This document shows positions 57,873-64,000 of a DNA stretch of 64,000 nt, piece after piece (positions within the stretch are counted from its first letter, which is position 1; each line of letters opens with the position of its first letter). The stretch is from the NCBI GenBank assembly GCA_020853755.1, contig JADYYG010000051.1, positions 62,001 to 126,000 on the forward strand, in the 5' to 3' direction. The DNA is from Dehalococcoidia bacterium. GTDB lineage: Bacteria; Chloroflexota; Dehalococcoidia; Tepidiformales; Tepidiformaceae. A program made the position numbers and the translations under genes. The notes beneath the pieces are model-generated. The model saw only the letters and a list, made by a program, of their open reading frames with translations, had not been told where the DNA came from and did no database searches.

Positions 57873-58067
57873 ATGGCGAACCTCGGGAGTGGGAGTGCCT
57901 CCACCGTCATCCGGCTGCGGCCATGTTCCGAGCCGCAGTTGTCACCGCCGCGTGTAAGAAGTTGCCGGTCCGGCGGTCTCACCAGCAGCAACCTCCCTTG
58001 CTCTGCGGGCCGGTCCCACTGTCCCAACGGGGCCGGTCCGCAGCCCCCGAACGGCCCGTAGCGCGCC

Positions 58068-58073
58068 TATAAT
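58068..58073 (+). promoter_or_regulatory. -10 box of the crotonase gene
   Basis: A perfect TATAAT hexamer 32 bases upstream of the ATG at 58106. The leader carries a GGAG ribosome site, so this gene has a normal leader, in contrast to the leaderless type. Confidence 0.7.
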
Positions 58074-58105
58074 CCCGCCACCTTCATCCCCTGCGGAGTG
58101 CGACC

Positions 58106-58954
58106 ATGGCGTTCACCAGCGGCCAGTTCCCCGGCTTCGAAACGGCCATCCACGAGCCCGGCATTGCCGTCTTCACCTTCAACCAGCCCGAGCGCTTGAA
58201 CGGCCTGACCCAGGCGGTCAAGCGCGAACTGATCGAACAGCTGACCCAGGCGCAGATGGACGACGCCGTTCGCGTGGTCGTCTTCACCGGCACGGGGCGG
58301 GCGTTCTGCGCCGGCGACGACATCACTGGGAGGCCGCTGCCGCCGGCGCCCCATCTCATGCCCGACATCTTCCCCGGCCACCGCGAAGCCATCGGCACCT
58401 ACGAAGGCCTGCGCGTCCACAGCCAGACGGTGAACTCGGCCATCCGCAACCTCGACAAGCTTTCGATTGCCGCCCTCAACGGTATCGCCATCCAGACCGG
58501 CCTCTCGCTGGCCCTCGCCTGCGACTTCCGCATCGCTTCGACCGAAGCCCGGCTGGGGTCGGCCACGCTGCGCTTCGGGCTCCTCCCGGACGAAGGCGGC
58601 CAGTACCTGCTCGTACAGCTCATGGGCGTCGCGCGGACGATGGACTTCCTGATGCGGAAGAAGATCGTGCCGGCCAGCGAGGCCCTCGACCTCGGCCTCG
58701 TCCACGAAGTTGTGCCGCCGGACGAACTGCTGCCGTGGACGATGGCGCTCGCCGCCGAACTGGCGAACGGCCCGCAGGTGGCGATGCGGCTGCTCAAACG
58801 CACCATTTACAACGCGGACGAAATGACCTGGGCACACGCCCTCGACGACATCGCCGCCAAGACCGCCATCAGCGACCACCACCCGGACGCCCGCGAGGGC
58901 GTAGCAGCCTTCCGCGAACGACGCGAACCAAGGTTCAACGGGTGGCTGGGATGA
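58106..58954 (+). CDS. Enoyl-CoA hydratase/isomerase family protein
   Basis: A 282-residue crotonase-fold protein. The oxyanion-hole segments are GTGRAFCAGDDITG and ALNGIAIQTGLSLALACDFRIAS. The active-site helix region reads LRFGLLPDEGGQYLL, with Asp-Glu at the place where PaaG-like isomerases have Asp. Residues at the usual Glu of hydratases look altered (LGSATLR). It could be an isomerase rather than a hydratase. No other beta-oxidation gene is adjacent. ATG 58106 has GGAG and TATAAT upstream. Confidence 0.9.
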   Translation: MAFTSGQFPGFETAIHEPGIAVFTFNQPERLNGLTQAVKRELIEQLTQAQMDDAVRVVVFTGTGRAFCAGDDITGRPLPPAPHLMPDIFPGHREAIGTYEGLRVHSQTVNSAIRNLDKLSIAALNGIAIQTGLSLALACDFRIASTEARLGSATLRFGLLPDEGGQYLLVQLMGVARTMDFLMRKKIVPASEALDLGLVHEVVPPDELLPWTMALAAELANGPQVAMRLLKRTIYNADEMTWAHALDDIAAKTAISDHHPDAREGVAAFRERREPRFNGWLG

Positions 58955-59028
58955 GGTTCGAGGTTCGAGGTCTGAGCCTGTCAGGGGTCCAGGTGCGTAA
59001 CCGGGTGATGGAACTCACCTCGAACCTC
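58953..59028. repeat. Inverted and direct GAGGTTCGAGGT repeats
   Basis: GAGGTTCGAGGT overlaps itself in two direct copies at 58953-58971, and its inverse ACCTCGAACCTC lies at 59017-59028. The left part overlaps the end of the crotonase gene. CCTCTAAC follows twice. A hairpin could form in the mRNA end, but the symmetry and short period suggest a local simple repeat. Confidence 0.6.
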
Positions 59029-59147
59029 TAACCCCGTACCTCTAACTGAACTCCTACGGGCTGCCGAATCTACCAGCAATGGCAGAACCGGATGGGGCCC
59101 TCTGGCGCTTTCTTTCATCTTCCGATGGGGTGTGCGGTAATGGCCCC

Positions 59148-60074
59148 ATGGGCGATGGGCCGGATACTCCACGGCGGCTCGAATGGCCGGGCGACCCGCG
59201 CCGCGTCGACGGCGAGGCCGAGGAGATCCTCGACCCCGCCGGGAACTGGCTGCCGGATGCCGCGGACAACGCTGCTGCGCCCAGCTCTCCGCCCGCTTTC
59301 GATTCGCTGATGTTCAACCCGGAGGCGCGCTGGCGGCCGCAGCACGGCGCCTTCGGACGCTCCGAATCTGCGCTGCCCGGGGCGTTCCTCTTCCCCGAAC
59401 CAGCGGCGCCCCCGGTCCCGTGGGCCGAACCCGAAGTAGCCGCACCCGCCGACGACGCAAAGGAGCGCCGCCGCCATTTCGTCCGCGAAGTGGTGGAGAC
59501 GCTGCTGCTCGCCGTCCTCGTCTTCCTCGCCGTCCGCGCGAGCATCCAGCACTACCGCGTCGAGGGCCACTCGATGGACCCGACGCTTTCGAACGGCGAG
59601 TTCCTGCTCGTGAACTCGCTCGTCTATTCGAAGGTGAACATCGATAAGCTGGCGGATCTCGTGCCCTTCTGGGACCCGGACGAGCAGGGCGAACGGCACA
59701 TCTTCCATGGCCCCGAACGCGGCGACATCATCATCCTCCACAGCCGACGCGAAGTTGGCCGCGACCTCGTGAAACGCGTCATCGGCGTTCCTGGCGATGT
59801 CTTCGAAATCCGCAACGGCACGGTCTACATCGACGGACGCCGACTCGTCGAGCCGTACACCAACGGCGAGTGGTCAGGGAACCTCTCGCCGGTGCGCATC
59901 CCGGCGGGCAAGTACTTCGTGATGGGCGACAACCGGAACAACAGCCTCGACAGCCGCGCCTTCGGGCTGGTGGACGAAGACGACATCGTGGGGAAGGCGC
60001 TGGCCAGCTGGTGGCCGCGAGAGAACTGGGGACTCGCCCCGAACGAAGAGCCGAAGCTCGCGCCAACCCCCTGA
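59148..60074 (+). CDS. lepB: Signal peptidase I with a long N-terminal extension
   Basis: A 308-residue signal peptidase I that cleaves signal peptides from exported proteins. Residues 1-110 are hydrophilic, Pro/Ala-rich and atypical, then one membrane helix (about 115-133) and the catalytic domain outside. The nucleophile is S142 in GHSMDPTL, the general base is K209 in LVKRVIGVPGD, and the box E motif GDNRNNSLDSR follows. ATG 59148 is chosen over 59079 because the 23 codons between them have poor GC in third positions, unlike the rest. It is followed 45 bases later by the fucosidase. Confidence 0.92.
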   Translation: MGDGPDTPRRLEWPGDPRRVDGEAEEILDPAGNWLPDAADNAAAPSSPPAFDSLMFNPEARWRPQHGAFGRSESALPGAFLFPEPAAPPVPWAEPEVAAPADDAKERRRHFVREVVETLLLAVLVFLAVRASIQHYRVEGHSMDPTLSNGEFLLVNSLVYSKVNIDKLADLVPFWDPDEQGERHIFHGPERGDIIILHSRREVGRDLVKRVIGVPGDVFEIRNGTVYIDGRRLVEPYTNGEWSGNLSPVRIPAGKYFVMGDNRNNSLDSRAFGLVDEDDIVGKALASWWPRENWGLAPNEEPKLAPTP

Positions 60075-60105
60075 CACGCGGGCGTACAGCCGCGCCGCCC
60101 TCCCG

Positions 60106-60111
60106 TAGAAT
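60106..60111 (+). promoter_or_regulatory. -10 box of the fucosidase gene
   Basis: TAGAAT, eight bases before the ATG at 60120. Confidence 0.6.
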
Positions 60112-60119
60112 CCCTCGCC

Positions 60120-61361
60120 ATGACCACCTGGTTCGATACCGCCCGTTTCGGCATGTTCATCCACTGGGGCCACTCGTCCCAACAGGGCATCGAGTTGTCC
60201 TGGCCCATGGTCGGCGGCAACGCCGCGCTCCCCGCCGGCGACCGCTCCGTCGCCGAATACCAGGCGTCGGCAGCCACCTTCAACCCGGCCAACTGGGACC
60301 CGGCCGCGCTCGCCCGGACGGCGAAATCGCTCGGCATGCAGTACGCCGTCTTCACCACGAAGCACCACGACGGCTACGCAATGTTCCACACCCGGACGTC
60401 GAAATTTGGGGTCGAATCCTCGCCCTACAGCCGCGACATCGTCCGCGAGTACGTCGACACCTTCCGGGCCGAAGGATTGCGTATCGGCCTCTACTTTTCG
60501 CTCATCGACTGGAGCCACCCGGACTACCCGGCATTCCGCGACGAAGACCGGCCGTACCGCTTCGGCCGCAACAACCCGCCGAGCGAGGAACAGTGGGCGC
60601 GCTTCATCGCGGACATGTTCGAACAGGTGCGCGAACTACTGACGAACTACGGGACGATCGACGTCATCTGGTTCGATGGCGGCTGGGAGCGCGGGGCGGA
60701 CATGTGGAAGTCGAAGGAACTGGAGGCGATGATTCGCGGCCTCCAGCCGGAGATCCTCATCAATGACCGGTTGCCCACCGTCGGCGATTTCGAAACGCCG
60801 GAACAGTTCGTGCCGCCCCAGGCGCCCGCGCGGACGTGGGAAACCTGCATGACGCTGAACGAAAGCTGGGCGTACAACCCCGAGGACCACGCCTGGAAGT
60901 CGCCGCGGCAGCTCGTCCACACGCTCTGCGAGGTGGCGGGCCGCGGCGGCAACCTCCTCCTGAACGTGGGGCCAATGGGCGACGGCAGCCTCATGCCCGA
61001 GCAGCGCTCGATCCTCGGGGCGATGCAGCGCTGGCTGGCCGCGAACCAGGACGCCATCGTCGGCACCGTTCCGGCGCTCGAAGCGTGGCAGTTCTACGGC
61101 CCATCGACTCGCCGCGGGAACGTCACGTACCTCCACCTGCTGATGCGCCCGTACGAAACCGTCACGGTGCGCGGCGTGCCCATCAAGAAGGTTCGCGCCG
61201 TGCGCGTCCATGGCAGCGGCCAGGAACTGGCCTACACGACGCGTTGCTCCATCGCGGACAACTGGTTCAACCCGGACCCGAAGGGCGAAGTGACGATCCA
61301 GGTGCCCGAGGACGTGGTCGATCCGTTCGCGACGGTGCTCGAACTGGAGATGGCGGAGTAA
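60120..61361 (+). CDS. Alpha-L-fucosidase family protein (GH29)
   Basis: A 413-residue retaining glycoside hydrolase of family GH29. It begins WFDTARFGMFIHWGHSS, then YAVFTTKHHDGYAMFHT, and the nucleophile is expected at D186 in IDVIWFDGGW. GNLLLNVGPMGDGS is a later conserved block. There is no signal peptide, so it is cytosolic. The C-terminal ~70 residues may form a small beta domain. A -10 box eight bases upstream suggests its own leaderless transcript. Fucose metabolism genes are not in the window. Confidence 0.92.
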   Translation: MTTWFDTARFGMFIHWGHSSQQGIELSWPMVGGNAALPAGDRSVAEYQASAATFNPANWDPAALARTAKSLGMQYAVFTTKHHDGYAMFHTRTSKFGVESSPYSRDIVREYVDTFRAEGLRIGLYFSLIDWSHPDYPAFRDEDRPYRFGRNNPPSEEQWARFIADMFEQVRELLTNYGTIDVIWFDGGWERGADMWKSKELEAMIRGLQPEILINDRLPTVGDFETPEQFVPPQAPARTWETCMTLNESWAYNPEDHAWKSPRQLVHTLCEVAGRGGNLLLNVGPMGDGSLMPEQRSILGAMQRWLAANQDAIVGTVPALEAWQFYGPSTRRGNVTYLHLLMRPYETVTVRGVPIKKVRAVRVHGSGQELAYTTRCSIADNWFNPDPKGEVTIQVPEDVVDPFATVLELEMAE

Positions 61362-61405
61362 GCGAGATTGAGGAGCCGCGAGTCACCAAGGCCGTGGAGA
61401 CAGCC

Positions 61406-61630
61406 ATGAAAAACATCACGTTCAGTGCCGAAGAGTGGGTCATCGAAGAAGCGAGGGCACGGGCGCGCGAACATAACACTTCGCTCAATGCGGCGTTTCG
61501 TGAGTGGTTAGCGGAGTACTCGCGGCGCCCAGGCCGCGCCCTGCGCGCCAGCGAGACCATCAGGCGACTGCAGGCCCACGTCGATACTGGAGGGCGAGCG
61601 TTCACACGCGACGAACTGAATGCGCGGTGA
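61406..61630 (+). CDS. Ribbon-helix-helix antitoxin-like protein
   Basis: 74 residues starting MKNITFSAEEWVIEEARARAREHNTSLN, the strand-turn-helix pattern (landmarks MKNITFSAEEW and AREHNTSLNAAFREWL) of MetJ/Arc/CopG DNA-binding antitoxins, especially of VapB type. The gene follows the fucosidase by 44 bases. A PIN-domain toxin would be expected directly downstream, but the next 127 bases only hold a 44-codon GTG frame (61627-61761, in a GTGA overlap) with no PIN motif. It may be an orphan antitoxin or a simple repressor. Confidence 0.75.
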   Translation: MKNITFSAEEWVIEEARARAREHNTSLNAAFREWLAEYSRRPGRALRASETIRRLQAHVDTGGRAFTRDELNAR

Positions 61631-61757
61631 AGTCCAACGACGCAACTGTGGGGCCCTCCGATAGTTGCCTCTGCAACCACTTTACAGCCAGCACACCCGT
61701 TGGTAAGCTTCCTATTAGTAAGTACCTTCCGTTCCGGAAGCAGGCAGGACCACTGGC

Positions 61758-62772
61758 ATGACTGACAAACCTTTCGAGATCGGCGTCTCTTCCTTCGCCG
61801 ACACCTACCCGAACCCCGAGACCGGCGAGCGCATCTCCGACGAGCAGCGGCTCGCCAACCTGCTCGAAGAGATCGAACTCGCCGACAAGGTCGGGCTCGA
61901 CGTCTTCGGCGTCGGCGAACACCACCGGCCGGACTTCGCCGCTTCGTCGCCGGCAACCATCCTCGCGGCGGCTGCCGCGACGACGAAGAACATCAGGCTC
62001 ACGAGCGCCGTCACCGTCCTCAGCACCGATGACCCTGTGCGCGTCTTCCAGCAGTTCGCCACGGTTGACCTCATCTCCCATGGCCGGGCCGAACTGACGG
62101 CCGGCCGGGGTTCGTTCACCGAGTCATACCCGCTCTTCGGCTACGACCTCGATGACTACGACGAGTTGTTCGAAGAGAAGCTCGACCTCCTGCTCACCGT
62201 CCGTGAGAACGAGCGCGTGACCTGGGCGGGCAACCACCGGGCTGGCATCAACAACCGCGGGGTCTACCCGCGGCCGGCACAGGAACAGCTCCCGGTCTGG
62301 ATCGGCGTCGGCGGGAACCCGGCGTCGGTCGAACGCGCCGGGCGGCTTGGGCTGCCGCTCATCGTCGCCATCATTGGCGGCGCGCCGGCCCGGTTCGTCC
62401 CCCTGGTCGACTACTACCGGCAGTCGGCCGCTGCTGCCGGCCGGGACCCGCGGAGTCTTCCGGTGGCGATCAACTCGCACACCTTCATCGCGGACGACTC
62501 GCGCGACGCCGCCGATGACGCGCAACCAGTTCGAAGCGCTCCGCTCGCCGCAGGGCGCGCTCCTCGTCGGCTCCCCGGACGAAGTAGCGGAGAAAATCCT
62601 CTACGAGTACGAACTGTTCGGGCACGACCGGTTCGTCGCCCAGATCGGCGCGGGGCCACAGCCGCACGAAGACGTGATGCGCGCCATCGAACTCCTGGGC
62701 ACGAAGGTGGCCCCGCGCGTCCGTGAGGAAGTCGCGAAGCGCAAGCGCAACCTCGTCACCGCGGCGCACTGA
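61758..62772 (+). pseudogene. Luciferase-like monooxygenase, frameshifted by an internal deletion
   Basis: The first 250 codons encode a luciferase-like flavin-dependent monooxygenase of the bacterial LLM type: [19 protein letters not shown], then [18 protein letters not shown] and [16 protein letters not shown]. At about 62511-62519 (GCCGATGAC) the reading changes frame: past it frame +1 continues as [20 protein letters not shown] and [10 protein letters not shown] up to a stop at 62772. The original frame runs on as nonsense to 62726. Compared with the family, about 25 residues between SRDAADD and RNQFEAL are missing. The gene is thus probably inactive, or the assembly is wrong here. Confidence 0.85.
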
Positions 62773-62789
62773 GTCAAAACCCGCCCGGC

Positions 62790-63008
62790 AAGGGAACCGC
62801 GAACGGCAGTGAGCGGATTGCGGCGCGCGCGGACAGTTCCGCGGCAGCCTCCACACAAGACCGCCACCACCTTCGCAAAGACCAGCGCGTGAGCAAGGGC
62901 GCGTTCCGACGCCGGGTGGATGTTCCGGGTGAGCGCAATGGCGCTGCTGGCTGCCGCCGGGCCGTGGGCGCATGCGACGATCCGCTCACTGCCGTGCGCG
63001 GTTCCCTT
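62790..63008. mobile_element. MITE-like repeat element, type I, copy 4
   Basis: 219 bp; unit B at 62790-62820 and inverted unit B at 62978-63008 (31 bases, four mismatches), a dyad GCGGACAGTTCCGC at 62829-62842 and a decayed unit A at 62875-62899. It is the best isolated copy, lying between the broken monooxygenase and the aspartokinase promoter. No target-site duplication is evident. Confidence 0.85.
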
Positions 63009-63055
63009 TCATGGTGCGCCGGGCCATTCCCATCGCTGCTAGGCGTCATCACCCG

Positions 63056-63061
63056 TACTCT
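63056..63061 (+). promoter_or_regulatory. -10 box of the aspartokinase gene
   Basis: TACTCT, seven bases before the ATG at 63069 and 48 bases after the repeat element end. Confidence 0.6.
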
Positions 63062-63068
63062 TTTCTTC

Positions 63069-64000
63069 ATGCTCGTTGTCCAGAAGTACGGCGGCACGTC
63101 TGTCGCCGATGCAGACCGCATCCGGCACGTCGCCGGGCGGGTGATGAACCGTATTCGCCAGGGGGACCAGGTCATCGTCGTCGTCTCGGCGATGGGCGAT
63201 TCGACCGATGACCTCATCGACCTCGCCCTCCAGGTCGCGCCGGACCCGGATCCGCGTGAGCTCGACATGCTGCTCTCCACCGGTGAGCAGGTCTCCGTCG
63301 CGCTCGTCGCGATGGCCCTCAAGACGCTCGGCCAGGAGGCGGTCGGCCTGACCGGCCAGCAGGCCGGCATCATCGCCCAGGGCCTCCACAACAAGGGCCG
63401 CATCTCCCGCGTCGAAGCCGACCGCGTGCGTCGGGAACTCGATGCCGGGCGCGTCCCCGTGGTCGCTGGCTACTGGGGCGTGAACGAGGCCCAGGAGATC
63501 CTGACCCTCGGCCGCGGCGCGAGTGACACCACAGCGGTCGCGCTGGCGGTCGCCCTCGGCGCCGAGCGGTGCGAGAACTGCAAGGACGTCGAAGGCGTCT
63601 ACACCGCCGACCCGCGCATCGTCCCCGAAGCTCGCAAGCTGAAGGACATCACCTACGAAGAGATGCTGGAGCTGGCCACGCAGGGTTCGACCGTCATGCA
63701 CAACCGTGCGGTCGAACTGGCCTCGGTCTACAACCTCCCCATCCTCGTTACCTCGAGCATGGTTGAAGCGCCGGGTACGCTGATACGACAGGAGTCCGAG
63801 TTGGAAGAACGCAACCGCGTGCGCGGCATCGCACATGACACCGACGTCGCCAAGGTCACCGTGCGCAAGGTGCCGGACCGCCCGGGCATCGCTTCGAACA
63901 TCTTCGAACCGCTGGCCGAAGCCGGCATCAGCGTCGACACCATCGTCCAGAACTCGAGCGAGGGCGACCTGACCGACCTCAGCTTCACGATGTCGCGCGG
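63069..64000 (+). CDS. lysC: Aspartokinase (3' end outside window)
   Basis: Aspartokinase catalyses the first step of the aspartate pathway to lysine, threonine and methionine. The start is VQKYGGTSVADADRIRHVA, then VVVSAMGDSTDDLIDLA. The catalytic region has LGRGASDTTAVALAVALGA, DVEGVYTADPRIVPEARKL and NRAVELA. After ~245 residues the first ACT domain begins (VRKVPDRPGIASNIFEPLAEAGI), and the frame is still open at the window end. The usual YTDVDGVYT motif reads NCKDVEGVYT here, a small oddity. The -10 box fits a leaderless transcript. Confidence 0.94.
   Translation, partial: MLVVQKYGGTSVADADRIRHVAGRVMNRIRQGDQVIVVVSAMGDSTDDLIDLALQVAPDPDPRELDMLLSTGEQVSVALVAMALKTLGQEAVGLTGQQAGIIAQGLHNKGRISRVEADRVRRELDAGRVPVVAGYWGVNEAQEILTLGRGASDTTAVALAVALGAERCENCKDVEGVYTADPRIVPEARKLKDITYEEMLELATQGSTVMHNRAVELASVYNLPILVTSSMVEAPGTLIRQESELEERNRVRGIAHDTDVAKVTVRKVPDRPGIASNIFEPLAEAGISVDTIVQNSSEGDLTDLSFTMSR

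Noticed and set aside
60836-61405. An N-terminal extension of the RHH protein reaching back into the fucosidase gene
   Set aside because: That part is an out-of-frame reading of the fucosidase gene. The family start pattern begins at ATG 61406.
61627-61761. A 44-codon GTG frame after the RHH gene as its toxin
   Set aside because: It has no PIN, RelE or other toxin motif, and its codon use is unlike that of real genes here.
63039-63836. Minus-strand frame of 265 codons at the window end
   Set aside because: It lies opposite aspartokinase, whose plus-strand sequence is unmistakable.

Overview
The window is high-GC bacterial chromosome (strong G/C third positions throughout). The gene content points to the phylum Chloroflexota, most likely a Dehalococcoidia or Tepidiforma-like lineage. 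This is an inference from an 11-subunit-type complex I operon without nuoEFG, many CoA-linked fatty-acid genes, PAS-rich histidine kinases and TAnnnT promoters set almost on the start codon. No rRNA, tRNA, CRISPR array or complete prophage was recognised.

Layout. 1-10633: nuoB(partial)-C-D-H-I-J-K-L-M-N, a tightly coupled complex I operon closed by a strong hairpin at 10671. NuoI carries an unusual ~340-residue repetitive C-terminal tail. 10744-17282: carotenoid oxygenase, a degenerate nucleotidyl-cyclase-like protein, a 1-kb repeat array, a TlpA-like thioredoxin, a DUF4258/DUF2283 cassette bracketed by a perfect 34-bp direct repeat, and a PhoB/PhoR-like two-component pair. 17499-24287: ABC-F ATPase, a second DUF2283 protein, CaiB-type CoA transferase, crotonase, a large alpha/beta hydrolase, DinB-like and TY-Chap-like proteins. 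24309-32813: atypical response regulator, repeats, GNAT, methyltransferase, PNPOx-like protein, CpaE/MinD-like ATPase, FAD oxidoreductase, alkyl sulfatase and a two-TM protein. 33134-42006: coiled-coil protein, repeats, His-rich multipass protein, hydrolases, an uncharacterised YNCIAWA protein pair, M23 lipoprotein, methyltransferase and MBL hydrolase. 42116-47892: acyl-CoA dehydrogenase, repeats, two tandem paralogous exported proteins, subtilase and ClpS. 48328-58105: two convergent PAS histidine kinases, DUF2961/GH172, MFS transporter, APH-type kinase and a solitary phage portal-like gene. 58106-64000: crotonase, signal peptidase I, GH29 fucosidase, orphan RHH antitoxin-like gene, a broken luciferase-like monooxygenase, a repeat element and the 5' part of aspartokinase.

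Themes. Complex I here would take electrons from a donor other than the NuoEFG NADH module. The CoA transferase, two crotonases and the acyl-CoA dehydrogenase suggest aerobic fatty-acid or xenobiotic acid breakdown. DUF2961, MFS and GH29 suggest sugar scavenging. The main non-genic feature is a family of intergenic repeats: ~217-bp elements ended by 31-bp inverted repeats, and a related 132-bp tandem form. At least seven loci carry them. At least 14 genes have a -10-like hexamer ending 6-10 nt before the start codon, suggesting leaderless mRNAs.
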